From Candidatus Hydrogenedentota bacterium (GTDB lineage: Bacteria; Hydrogenedentota; Hydrogenedentia; Hydrogenedentales; SLHB01), in contig JABWCD010000007.1 of assembly GCA_013359265.1 (NCBI GenBank), positions 124,001 through 188,000 on the forward strand: a stretch of 64,000 bases of DNA. The letters are read 5' to 3'. A program made the translations under genes and the position numbers. The notes under the pieces are model-generated. The model worked only from the letters and a program-made list of their open reading frames with translations. It searched no databases and was not told the origin of the DNA. Positions 17,203 to 25,294 of this stretch are shown here, in pieces; the first letter of the stretch is position 1; each line of letters opens with the position of its first letter.

Positions 17203-19415
17203 TGGCGAACGGCGCCCCATCGATTCAGGACCAAGTCAGGGCCGCGCTCGAATCCGCCGTGCGCGAGGCGAAGGCGCCCGGCGCGGTCGCATACGTCGGC
17301 GATATCGAACACACGCATGCGCACGTCGCCACCGGCGCGCGTCAGCTTGTTCCTGATTTGCTTCCGGCGGAGACAGATACCGTGTACGATCTCGCGTCCC
17401 TCACGAAGGTCGTAGCTACGACCACCGCGATCATGCTGCTCACGGAAAACGGTACAGTCGATCTGGGCGCGCCTGTATCGAAGTATCTCCCCATTCCCGC
17501 GTTTGGCCTGATCACCGTGAAGCACTGCATTACGCACACGGCGGGGCTCAACCCCGGCCGGCCTTTCTACAAAGAGTGCAATACGATTGACGCGATGCTC
17601 GAACGGTACGCGGCGATTCCGCTGAAGTGGCCGCCGGGCACGCGCTGGCTCTATTCCGATGTCGGTTTCATGATCCTCGGCCGCATCGTCGAGCGAGCCT
17701 CCGGCGAAAAGCTCGACGCATTCTGTCAGAAGCGAATCTTCGATCCGCTCGAACTTAGGGACACCCGCTTTAACCCACCGGCGAAGTGGGCAACGCGTTG
17801 CGCCGCGACCGAACAATGCCCGTGGCGCGGACGCATGATGATCGGGCAGGTGCACGACGAAAATGCGTATGCCGTGGGGGGCGTCGCGGGCCACGCAGGG
17901 CTCTTTGGCACCGCCTCCGATCTGGCCGCCTACATTCGCGCGCTGCTCACGGATCGTATTCTCAAGCGCGAAACCGTCGATCGCATGCTCAACCTGAATG
18001 TCACGCCCGCGTGGCCGTGGCAGGGTGTCGGCTGGCAACTCGACGCATGGCCGACAAAGAACTTCGGCTTTTTGCCCGCGCGCGATTCTGCCGGCCACGC
18101 GGGTTGGACCGGCACGAGCGCGTGGCTCGATCGAAAAGCCGGCCGATTCGCGATCCTTCTGAGCAACACCTGTCACCCGTCGCGCGCGACGCGGGATAAC
18201 GAGACGCTGCGGCGATCGTTCCACACGCCGATCGGCAAGATGTATTACCCGAACTCCACAAACGTGCACACCGGTCTAGACCGTCTCGTGCGAGAGGACT
18301 TCCGCGATCTGCGCGGCAAGCGCGTCGCACTGCTTACTCATCACGCGGCCATCGATCAATTCGGCCGGCACATTCTCGACGTGTTCGCTCGAGCGCCCGA
18401 CGTGACAATCGTGCGACTGTTTAGCCCCGAGCACGGCATCGGCGGGCAGGCCGAGGCGGGTGCGTCAGTCGGCGCGCAGCAGGCGCCGATACCCGTCGTC
18501 AGCCTCTACGGCAAGCGCACCGCGCCCACGCGGGATGAACTGCACGGTATCGACACGCTCGTCATCGATTTGCAGGACGTTGGCGCGCGTTACTACACCT
18601 ACGCCGCAACGATGAAAGCGTGCTTGAAAGCCTGTGCGGACGCGGGCGTTCCGGTGCTGGTGTTGGATCGCCCGAATCCCGCCGGCGGCGTCACGCTCGA
18701 AGGCCCGATCGCAGCGAACCCCAACAGCCTCGTCTGTTGGGGTGCAGTGCCCGCGCGCCACGGTATGACGATGGGAGAAATCGCGGAATGGTTTCGCGCA
18801 AACGATCTCAAGGACAGCAAACTGAACCTGAGCGTGAACCTCCTCGACAGTTGGCAACCGGAGCGATTGTTCGACGAATGCAGCCTCGCGTGGGTGCCGC
18901 CGTCGCCGAACATCCCTACACCGCAGACCGCGCTGCTCTACACGGGAACCTGCCTGTTCGAGGGAACGAACGTCAGCGAAGGCCGTGGTACCGACGCGCC
19001 CTTCGCGACGATTGGCGCGCCGTGGATCGATGCGGCCCGCGTCATCGCCGCGCTGCCCGCCGAGGCGACCGCCGGGTTGCGCATCGAACCGATCGTGTAC
19101 ACGCCGCGCAGCATCCCCGGCAAAGCGTCGAGCCCCAAATTCAAAGACGAGGAATGCGAGGGCGTTCGCATTGGCGTCGCCGATGCCGCCGCGGCGCGGC
19201 CGTTCGCGGCAACCGTTGCGATGTTCTGCGCGATGAAACGCGTTCACGCAAACAAGTTCGCGTGGGAGAAATCGTTTGACGTTCTGGCCGGATCGTCCGC
19301 GTTGCGCGAACGAATCGATCGCGGCGACGATCCCATGCGAATCATCGCCGACTACGCCGCGCCGCTCGCGGCCTTCGACGCAGTTCGCCCCAAGCTGTAC
19401 GTGCAAATCACGTAG
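17202..19415 (+). CDS. Fusion of class C beta-lactamase-type serine hydrolase and NamZ (DUF1343) exo-muramidase
   Basis: 737 aa, starting at the ATG in the TAATG overlap with the thioesterase gene. Residues ~1-345 are a beta-lactamase/transpeptidase-like domain: SLTK supplies the S-x-x-K nucleophile motif, YSD is the Y-x-N-like motif and HAGWTG is the third motif. Residues ~365-737 are a DUF1343/NamZ (GH171) domain: GKRVALLTHHAAID, RLFSPEHGIGG, VIDLQDVGARYYTYAATM, VLDRPNP and FEGTNVSEGRGT. NamZ enzymes release terminal N-acetylmuramic acid from peptidoglycan fragments. Joining the two suggests concerted trimming of peptide and glycan parts of muropeptides. No signal peptide is seen from this start. 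Confidence 0.9.
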   Translation: MANGAPSIQDQVRAALESAVREAKAPGAVAYVGDIEHTHAHVATGARQLVPDLLPAETDTVYDLASLTKVVATTTAIMLLTENGTVDLGAPVSKYLPIPAFGLITVKHCITHTAGLNPGRPFYKECNTIDAMLERYAAIPLKWPPGTRWLYSDVGFMILGRIVERASGEKLDAFCQKRIFDPLELRDTRFNPPAKWATRCAATEQCPWRGRMMIGQVHDENAYAVGGVAGHAGLFGTASDLAAYIRALLTDRILKRETVDRMLNLNVTPAWPWQGVGWQLDAWPTKNFGFLPARDSAGHAGWTGTSAWLDRKAGRFAILLSNTCHPSRATRDNETLRRSFHTPIGKMYYPNSTNVHTGLDRLVREDFRDLRGKRVALLTHHAAIDQFGRHILDVFARAPDVTIVRLFSPEHGIGGQAEAGASVGAQQAPIPVVSLYGKRTAPTRDELHGIDTLVIDLQDVGARYYTYAATMKACLKACADAGVPVLVLDRPNPAGGVTLEGPIAANPNSLVCWGAVPARHGMTMGEIAEWFRANDLKDSKLNLSVNLLDSWQPERLFDECSLAWVPPSPNIPTPQTALLYTGTCLFEGTNVSEGRGTDAPFATIGAPWIDAARVIAALPAEATAGLRIEPIVYTPRSIPGKASSPKFKDEECEGVRIGVADAAAARPFAATVAMFCAMKRVHANKFAWEKSFDVLAGSSALRERIDRGDDPMRIIADYAAPLAAFDAVRPKLYVQIT

Positions 19416-19458
19416 TGCCCGGCTTCCACGCCGGGCGTCACCCGGGACTGGCACCGTC

Positions 19459-19512
19459 TTTCGCGCAGGCTTCGCGGCTTGTCCTCCATAGCTCTAGCGA
19501 AGGAGGAAGCGA
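19459..19512. repeat. Copy of a dispersed TCCTCC/GGAGGA hairpin repeat
   Basis: TCCTCC at 19482-19487 pairs with GGAGGA at 19502-19507 across a 14-nt loop, preceded by TTTCGCGCAGGCTTCG. The same core recurs near 60215-60250 and, in tandem, at 63781-63967. It lies between two genes and may be a mobile or structural intergenic repeat. Confidence 0.5.
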
Positions 19513-19549
19513 AACACGGCGCCTGTCCCTCTCGGCTGCGTACTACAGC

Positions 19550-19756
19550 TTACGCCAGCGGTTCCGACGCCTCGTACACCACCGTATAAATCAAGTCTCC
19601 CATGCCCGCGCGCCCGCCGGTCTCGTGGCTCATGGCCGCTTTAACGTCCCGCACGAGCTTTATTTTGTGCGCGTTCGCCGTCAGCCAGTCGTTCACCTGC
19701 TTGTCCATGTCCGCCGGCTTGTCCTCGTATCCCTTGAACGTCTTCACGTACACCAT
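19550..19756 (-). CDS. Small hypothetical protein, 68 aa
   Basis: I do not recognise this family. The open frame extends to 19837, but the ATG at 19756 follows GGGGAGG at 9 nt and begins a well-balanced soluble sequence (MVYVKTFKGYEDKPADMDKQ) rich in Lys, Asp and Glu. The protein ends TVVYEASEPLA. No cysteine, membrane segment or signal is visible. It is convergent with the serine hydrolase-NamZ gene upstream and stands alone. Confidence 0.65.
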   Translation of the reverse strand: MVYVKTFKGYEDKPADMDKQVNDWLTANAHKIKLVRDVKAAMSHETGGRAGMGDLIYTVVYEASEPLA

Positions 19757-20117
19757 GCACCGAACCTCCCCGTGACCCTCGCACAAACCCGATGATGCGC
19801 ACACTGTACCACGACCCGCAGACGTGTTCACGCCCACGGCTTTTTTGTGCTCGTGCGTCGTGATTGTGCTCGTGCTCCTGCTACGTCATTTGTAATCGAA
19901 TGCTCGATACGCGAAGACCGAATCACGAGTACGATGACGAGCAGGATCACGAGCACGACTGGAGCTGCATTTGCTCCCTCACTTTCCGATCCATTTCCTG
20001 ACGTGCGACTCCCGACTTTCAACCGCTGACTTCCTGGCTTCCTTACGCCCCTACTTCCCAACTGCCCCGCTGTCTCGCTACTTCGCTTCGCGCATCCCAT
20101 GCGCTATACTCCCCGCC
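19757..20117. other. Intergenic region with imperfect inverted CTCGTG repeat
   Basis: No gene is visible in this 361-bp stretch. At 19866-19889 and 19934-19959 two arms built from GTGCTCGTG and CCTGCT units are near-perfect reverse complements (one mismatch and one small length difference), so RNA from here could fold into a long hairpin. A pyrimidine-rich stretch (~19975-20085) leads up to the PspC promoter. Confidence 0.6.
20082..20110 (+). promoter_or_regulatory. Promoter giving a leaderless PspC-gene mRNA
   Basis: TTCGCT at 20082-20087 and TATACT at 20105-20110 are 17 bp apart. The ATG at 20118 is 7 nt after the -10 box, where transcription would start, and no Shine-Dalgarno sequence precedes it. 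Confidence 0.5.
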
Positions 20118-20987
20118 ATGCCGCCAGCCACGATCGAATTGACCGAATCGCAGGAGCGCCGCATCGCGCGCTATTTGCGCGACGTGGGCGAGCAACTGCG
20201 CGACCTCTCTACCGAGGAACGCGAGCGCGCGCTGTCGCGGCTCAACGCCCGCATCGAGCGCGAACTCGCCCGCACGGGCGAACCCGTCGGCGACGAGTAC
20301 CTCGACCGCGTGCTCAACGGCTACGGCAGCCCCGCCAGCCAGGCCGCGCGAATCCGCGACGCGAAAACGTCCGAACCAAAGACCATGCTCGCGTGGAGCC
20401 GCCGCCAATGGCTCGGCGTGTGCGCGGGCCTTGCCCGCTACTTCAACCTCGATCCGACCGTCGTGCGCGCGCTTGCCGTGCTGCTCGCGCTCGTGCCGTT
20501 TCTGCTTCCCGTGGTGCTTTGGGGCTACCTTGCGTTGTACCTCTACCAGTACTACAGCGTAAAGGGTGAGGGCCTCGATTCGATCGATCCCGTCAAAGTC
20601 GCCAAGAACGTCGGCGCGATGGCCGGCGTCACCCTCGTGCTCCACGCATGCGCCCGCTTCTTCCTCTTCTTCATCGCGTACGCCCACGTGCAAATCGTCC
20701 GTACCCAACTCGTCTACCCCGGCAACTGGGGTTGGCTCCCCGACGAAACGGGCTTCCTCTTCTTCATGATGCTCGCGACGGGAATCCCGCTCGCCGCCAT
20801 CGCGTCCATGCCCGTCTCCCGCGAATGGACAGGCACCCTGCGCAAACTCGCCCAGGCGGCCCTCGCCGTCTACGCCGTCGTCCTCTGCCTCGGCCTCGCC
20901 TGCGCCATCGTCGGCGTCGTCGTCGCCAACATCGGCGCCATGCCCGACACCCCCGGCCTCGACGCCCTCATCAAACTCGCGCAGTAA
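20118..20987 (+). CDS. PspC-domain membrane protein
   Basis: 289 aa. Residues 1-85 are a charged helical segment (TESQERRIARYLRDVGEQLRD), possibly coiled coil. Residues ~90-155 match the PspC domain: WSRRQWLGVCAGLARYFNLDPTVVRALAVLLA followed by a membrane helix LVPFLLPVVLWGYLALYLYQYY. Three further hydrophobic segments follow (~175-195, ~215-235, ~250-275), so it is a polytopic inner-membrane protein. PspC proteins sense or relay membrane stress in enterobacteria; here no other psp gene is adjacent, so the role is open. The start is the ATG directly after a TATACT box. Confidence 0.8.
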   Translation: MPPATIELTESQERRIARYLRDVGEQLRDLSTEERERALSRLNARIERELARTGEPVGDEYLDRVLNGYGSPASQAARIRDAKTSEPKTMLAWSRRQWLGVCAGLARYFNLDPTVVRALAVLLALVPFLLPVVLWGYLALYLYQYYSVKGEGLDSIDPVKVAKNVGAMAGVTLVLHACARFFLFFIAYAHVQIVRTQLVYPGNWGWLPDETGFLFFMMLATGIPLAAIASMPVSREWTGTLRKLAQAALAVYAVVLCLGLACAIVGVVVANIGAMPDTPGLDALIKLAQ

Positions 20988-21337
20988 CGCGCCCCCGGCG
21001 CGAAGACTTCAGCCACGGAGGCGCGGAGGTGTTAACGCTGCCGATGGAATTCGCTGTACGTCGCTCGTTCTAACCTATAGCCCATGCCGTTGCACTGGAC
21101 GAAGGATGCGAGATTGGGAAACGAGGGTGATTCAGTTGACTGTTCGGAGAGATATCCCCGCCGTGAATTAGGCCATACTCCGTTGGCGGATGAGATTTGA
21201 TGTTGCCGCGCTTGCGAAACGACCCCTGTTTGATTGACGGAAGTGCTGCTAAAAATAGGAAAACACGAGTGAGTGAAAACCCACCGGGCATGCAACGGGA
21301 AGACTGATCGTAAGCGAGGCGTGGATCACTTCCGAGA
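20988..21337. other. Gene-free stretch beside the decayed restriction gene
   Basis: No open frame here has coding character or a recognisable family, and no clear terminator or tRNA is visible. Base composition is less GC-rich than the neighbours and resembles the adjoining hsdR remnant, so it is probably part of the same degraded insertion. Confidence 0.4.
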
Positions 21338-21707
21338 TTATGCGAAATCTTGGTATAAGTATTCTTGAAAGGTTGAGAAGGTTCTGTTGATTTCCGGCGC
21401 CGGGCCCAAGTCGGCTCGGGCATCGGAAATGGAATCGTTGTAACGCAGTCGCAGCAGCGGGACGAGTTTTTTTGCTGCTCAAGTCTCTCAACACCGAGGT
21501 TGACGTAGTGGGCGAGGACAAAATCGAGGAAGGCTCGCTGCATTGTAGTAAAGTGTAGGTTAATCGCTTACGACACATGCCATGCCCCTCAACGCGGCCC
21601 GGCGCAATCGAGTATTCGCGACGGGTACGGCTGCCCTCGACAACGCCCCACCCCGCCATTGCGAGGGCGAGATCATTGTGTTCAGCGCGTGTTTCGGCTT
21701 CGTTCAA
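21338..21707 (-). pseudogene. hsdR: Type I restriction enzyme R subunit reduced to its two ends
   Basis: Reading on the minus strand from 21707 (a TTG, LNEAETRAEH), the first ~45 codons match the HsdR N-terminus (AMAGWGVVEGSRTRREYSI, APGRVEGHG). Near 21565-21545 the sequence jumps, in another frame, to the HsdR C-terminus (AFLDFVLAHYVNLGVERLEQQ). A run of seven A bases near 21470 breaks the frame again, after which LVPLLRLRYNDSISDARADLG and FSTFQEYLYQDFA lead to the stop at 21338. The nuclease and helicase core, many hundreds of codons in the intact protein, is gone. No hsdM or hsdS is present. The family call rests on remembered motif patterns. Confidence 0.7.
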
Positions 21708-21729
21708 GAGGAAATCTCGATTACTGACA

Positions 21730-22212
21730 TTAGCGGAACACTCTTCCCGAGCGTTTTACATACTCTATGAAGGAAATGCACTTGACGGAGACTTCCGGAA
21801 TGGCGCAGACAGCCGGTATCTTACGCTTCCTCGGTTCATCGGGCCGCTTGGCTTGGCGGGCCTCATCCGACACCAATTCCGCTTCGCACACGTTTGCTGT
21901 CGCGATGATTAGCAAATCATTTTCGTCAATGCCCTTGGGGTGATAGTTGTCATTGTCGATTCCGGCAATCTTCTTGATACGAAATGCTTCCTGCACAATG
22001 GCATTGCTCGCGCTTAGAATCTCGACTTCGTGATCGTTTAACCACTCCGCGCAGTCCGGCGTCTTGTGTTTCACCTCGATGAGAGCAACCTTTGGCATTA
22101 CAAGCTTCTTCTCTGCAACCTGTTCCCCCAGCCATTCCCATAGCCCCGGAAACTGATCAATTGGGTAGTTGTCCCACGCCTAAATGACGGACGATGCATC
22201 AAAGACCTGCAT
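21730..22212 (-). pseudogene. DUF4411 (PIN-like) gene with an early nonsense codon
   Basis: Translation from the ATG at 22212 reads MQVFDASSVI, then a TAG at 22182-22180, then continues in the same frame AWDNYPIDQFPGLWEWLGEQ, VMPKVALIEVKHKT, through to KIPAVCAIPEV and SFIEYVKRSGRVF. This matches the DUF4411 family, PIN-like proteins usually found beside ImmA/IrrE proteases. The first acidic residue of the presumed active site (FDASS) lies before the stop. Restarting at the ATG at 22098 would give 122 aa without it. The start overlaps the end of the ImmA/IrrE gene by 14 nt, as in the intact operon. A single base change would restore the frame. Confidence 0.75.
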
Positions 22213-23347
22213 AGAGGTTTTCCAGCCTATGCAGGTCCCTTATCTTCAATCCGTCGAGGTGCGCGCTGGCTCTGGCAAGAGTAATGCGATTGGCATTGAG
22301 CGCATCCAGTACCGTCCGCACAAAGGTATCGCCAAACACGTGCCGGGGCTCACGATACCTGTATGCGCGGGACCCGACGGCCTCACGGCGTTGCGGAAGG
22401 GTCTCGCGCCACTTGCGGTACGCGGTGTACTTGGAGCCGGGTAATCTGCCGGCGTCGAGCAAGCGCCGAAGAATAACCTCGCCGCTTACGCCCCATGCTT
22501 TGCGTCTACTTTCGAGCCACTTATCATAATCTGCAACATCCGTTGGACGTTCCGCATCTCTGATCGCGCGCAGGAACGCGTCCGGCACGAGTAGATGGCC
22601 CGCAAACGCGTTTGCTTCCTGTTCGTGCGTATCGTGCGAGAGAAAGTCGTATTCGTCGTCAATCAGACTTCGCTTGTGTAGCAATATATGCCCAAGTTCG
22701 TGCATAAGTGTGAACGTCTGACGGGCTTCAGATGCTTGTTTCTTTATAACGATCGTGGGGCAAACACGACCGTACAACGCGAAGCCCAGTATGGGGTCGT
22801 CCTTGGGAATCTGCCACTGGCCTGCATATCCATTGCTGCGAAATACCAAGATGCCCTTGGCTTCAACAGCGGACCGGTACGAGTCAAAGTTGTTCTTCTC
22901 TCGAAGATCGAGCCATTCCCGCGCTATCGCGGCGCTTTTAGGAATGTCCTTTCGAGAAACGGACGGAGGGCTGAACTCGTGACGCTCTGCTTCATCGAGT
23001 TCGTCCAGAAGACTGAGATATACCTCCCGTTGTCTCTCTACGCGCTCGATTAACTTGCGAAGGTGTGCAGATAGTTCCGGCTTCTGATTGGCGAGTGTCC
23101 GGAATTCCGCGGTGTGGACCTTCGCCTCGTCAACGGGCCGGTCCTCCAAAAAGAACAGGATGCCCCGGCCGAAATACTCGGCGACGTCGTTCAACTGATT
23201 GAACGTAAGTCCCGCATTGCCGCTCATGACCCGTTCCATTGTGGCGGCAGAAAATCCGATCTCGGACGCAAGCTGAGAAGGTGTAATGCCGTAATCCGTG
23301 CAGCACCAAGCGATGCGCTTTGGGTTTATCGAAGTGATTTGTTCCAT
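22199..23347 (-). CDS. XRE-type HTH and ImmA/IrrE zinc metallopeptidase
   Basis: 382 aa. Residues ~10-65 form a helix-turn-helix (ITPSQLASEIGFSAATMERVMSG). The peptidase domain follows, with HELGH at 216-220 and a downstream glutamate in EQEANAFAGHLLVP as the third zinc ligand. ImmA/IrrE proteins cleave or sense repressors in phage, mobile-element and toxin-antitoxin settings. The gene is translationally overlapped with a DUF4411 gene, a known partner type that is broken here by a nonsense codon. A TATAAT box ends 9 nt upstream of the ATG, so the mRNA may be leaderless. The protease itself looks complete. Confidence 0.88.
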   Translation of the reverse strand: MEQITSINPKRIAWCCTDYGITPSQLASEIGFSAATMERVMSGNAGLTFNQLNDVAEYFGRGILFFLEDRPVDEAKVHTAEFRTLANQKPELSAHLRKLIERVERQREVYLSLLDELDEAERHEFSPPSVSRKDIPKSAAIAREWLDLREKNNFDSYRSAVEAKGILVFRSNGYAGQWQIPKDDPILGFALYGRVCPTIVIKKQASEARQTFTLMHELGHILLHKRSLIDDEYDFLSHDTHEQEANAFAGHLLVPDAFLRAIRDAERPTDVADYDKWLESRRKAWGVSGEVILRRLLDAGRLPGSKYTAYRKWRETLPQRREAVGSRAYRYREPRHVFGDTFVRTVLDALNANRITLARASAHLDGLKIRDLHRLENLYAGL

Positions 23348-23356
23348 GACTAACTC

Positions 23357-23362
23357 ATTATA
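23357..23362 (-). promoter_or_regulatory. -10 box for the ImmA/IrrE gene
   Basis: A perfect TATAAT on the minus strand lies 9 nt before the ATG at 23347. I see no convincing -35 element at the usual distance, and transcription would start almost at the start codon. Confidence 0.4.
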
Positions 23363-23459
23363 TCAGGGCTGAAATGTTGCCACTCACCTATTATTCCGTG
23401 CAATAACCCCGGTGCGCCGTCGCTATGGTCGGTTTGCGATTCGTACGCTCACGGCAAAC

Positions 23460-24716
23460 TCAATAACGGAAGATATACGCGCGTTCGTCGAAATCGATCG
23501 TCCACGCGTACCGCTTTAGAAACGCGTGGCTCAGCAGTCCATCAATTCGAACGCCGCCCATTTCATACTGGCCCGATCCAACTACGCCGTACAGGCCGTC
23601 TTGTTCCAACGCACCCAACCGAATTGGACGCGCCAGCGGGAAAATAGTCTGCGCCACCTCGTGCCGACCCATTCCCAATCGCGAAAAGCCCGCGCGTGAA
23701 GTGGTAAACGCGGCCTGCACGGGCTTGCCCCCTGAGTCGTTTTGCACATAGACAAGTCCCGAATCGATGAAGAAATTGCACCCGTTCGTTGTCCCGAATC
23801 CGCCGCGCGCAAACATGAAGTGGTCCGACCACAAATAGAACGGTATGCGCGCGCCCTCCGTTTCCAACAAGGCCGCGTGCGCTTCGTTCGCGCCGGGATT
23901 GTTCCGTGGCGACAGGATGAGCCGCTTGCGCGGATAATCGAGTGTCGACAAGAACGGTTCGAGCAGGTTTGTGCCAAAGATGACGAAATCCGATTCGCCC
24001 GTCAGGGACGACAGCACGTCCACCGGAACATCGTGCATGCGAACACCGCCCAGATTGAACGTGTCCGCGACACCCACCTCAAGCCGGACAACCTGATTTC
24101 CCAAATGCGCCCGATCCGTGCCGGCATCGATCGTCTCTATCCCAAGCGCCTTGGCGCGCTCCGGTCCCATGATGATGTACGTTCCGCCCGTGTCAACATG
24201 GGCCGTAAGCTCGACCCCATTGATGGTCGCCGGGAAGCCGGGAAAATACTCCGTCAATTTGTTTTCGACAAATGGAATCTCCGCGATCCCGTCGAGTTCA
24301 GCGGCGAAGGGGCGCTCGAACTGCCACGTCAACTGCCGCTCCAAATGCTTGGGCAACGACGTGCTCGTTCTCGCAAGCCGAAGCGCCGCTTCGATATCCC
24401 GCCGGTGAACGTGCGCGTCGAGCACCAGCGGCTCCAGCGCGCGTAAGAGCGGATACGACCTGGAAATCTCGTTATGCCACGTCAGCGCCTCCGCGTAACG
24501 TCCCAGGACAAAATCGCACAACAGCAACATATGCCGGGCCGCGTCGGCCTTATTCGGTTCCGCCAAATGGCCCTTCGCGATTTCCCGCGCGTCGTCGAAA
24601 TCCCCGCGTTCCCACGCAGCCCACGCGTCCGGCAACAGCGCCTTCAGCGGCTGGTCACAGCCAACCAGCGCCCCCGCGGCGGCAAGCAGCGCGCACCAGC
24701 ATTGCTTCCACCACAC
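23460..24716 (-). CDS. Lipoprotein retropepsin-like aspartyl protease
   Basis: 418 aa from a GTG at 24716, chosen because GGAGG lies 7 nt upstream and the start gives a clean lipoprotein signal (WWKQCWCALLAAAGALVGC, lipobox Cys at position 20). An upstream ATG at 24746 would lie inside the regulator gene. Residues ~30-125 are helical and TPR-like. Two lobes follow: VDTGGTYIIMG carries the catalytic D-T-G, and FFIDSGLVYVQN is a second D-S-G site, so the chain could form a pseudo-dimeric active site. It begins 2 bp after the ArsR-type gene ends, so regulator and protease form an operon. Confidence 0.75.
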   Translation of the reverse strand: MWWKQCWCALLAAAGALVGCDQPLKALLPDAWAAWERGDFDDAREIAKGHLAEPNKADAARHMLLLCDFVLGRYAEALTWHNEISRSYPLLRALEPLVLDAHVHRRDIEAALRLARTSTSLPKHLERQLTWQFERPFAAELDGIAEIPFVENKLTEYFPGFPATINGVELTAHVDTGGTYIIMGPERAKALGIETIDAGTDRAHLGNQVVRLEVGVADTFNLGGVRMHDVPVDVLSSLTGESDFVIFGTNLLEPFLSTLDYPRKRLILSPRNNPGANEAHAALLETEGARIPFYLWSDHFMFARGGFGTTNGCNFFIDSGLVYVQNDSGGKPVQAAFTTSRAGFSRLGMGRHEVAQTIFPLARPIRLGALEQDGLYGVVGSGQYEMGGVRIDGLLSHAFLKRYAWTIDFDERAYIFRY

Positions 24717-24718
24717 GC

Positions 24719-25285
24719 CTAAACCTCCGTTTGTGTTTCGCGGCACAGCGCCATCGTGAATCGATATTCGTCTCCATCGGGTTCTTGCGCACCGTCAAAT
24801 TCCTCCAGAAGCTCGGCCAGCTTCACCCTGATTGTCTTCCCCCTCGCGCCGGACAGGCGCACAATGTACCGGCGCACTTCAAGCTCGACCGCTGCGCCGG
24901 CGGACCTCGCCGTCTCCGCGCGCAACACGTCGTCCAGGCCCGCCTCCATAGCCCGCGCCTTGACCGTCAGCGACGCGTCCTGCATCGCCGGGTCCCTTCC
25001 GGGAGCCAGGTGCACCCGAGCGGCGACCGCTTCGAACAACTTTTCCACCGTACCCCGGGCTTTACGCTCGGAAACCTTGCGAATGAGTCCCGCAGACTCG
25101 AGCACACGAAAGTGGTAATGCAGGCTCGCGGGTTTTAAGTCCCACCGCAATGCCAGACCTTTTGCGCTTACCGGGCCCCGCGCCAACGCCTCGAAAATCC
25201 GGTACCGCCGCGAGTCGGACAGGACCTTGATCTGATCCAGCCGCGAAAGGGTCAACGACTCTGCAATCGAAGATTTCGCTTTCAT
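24719..25285 (-). CDS. ArsR-type winged-helix transcriptional regulator
   Basis: 188 aa from the ATG at 25285; an upstream TTG at 25303 would fall inside the promoter. Residues ~12-85 are a winged helix: LSDSRRYRIFEALARGPVSAKGLALRWDLKPASLHYHFRVLESAGLI, close to the HTH_20 and ArsR clans. No metal-binding cysteine motif is seen, so it is not a classical metal sensor. The C-terminal half is a dimer-like or ligand-binding region. It is followed immediately by the aspartyl protease gene. Its promoter carries a 22-bp palindrome, suggesting autoregulation. Confidence 0.8.
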   Translation of the reverse strand: MKAKSSIAESLTLSRLDQIKVLSDSRRYRIFEALARGPVSAKGLALRWDLKPASLHYHFRVLESAGLIRKVSERKARGTVEKLFEAVAARVHLAPGRDPAMQDASLTVKARAMEAGLDDVLRAETARSAGAAVELEVRRYIVRLSGARGKTIRVKLAELLEEFDGAQEPDGDEYRFTMALCRETQTEV

Positions 25286-25294
25286 TGTTGTGAT

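Noticed and set aside
21249-21707. Single intact 152-codon gene
   Set aside because: Only its first ~45 codons resemble HsdR; the rest is out of frame with the HsdR C-terminus on the same strand.
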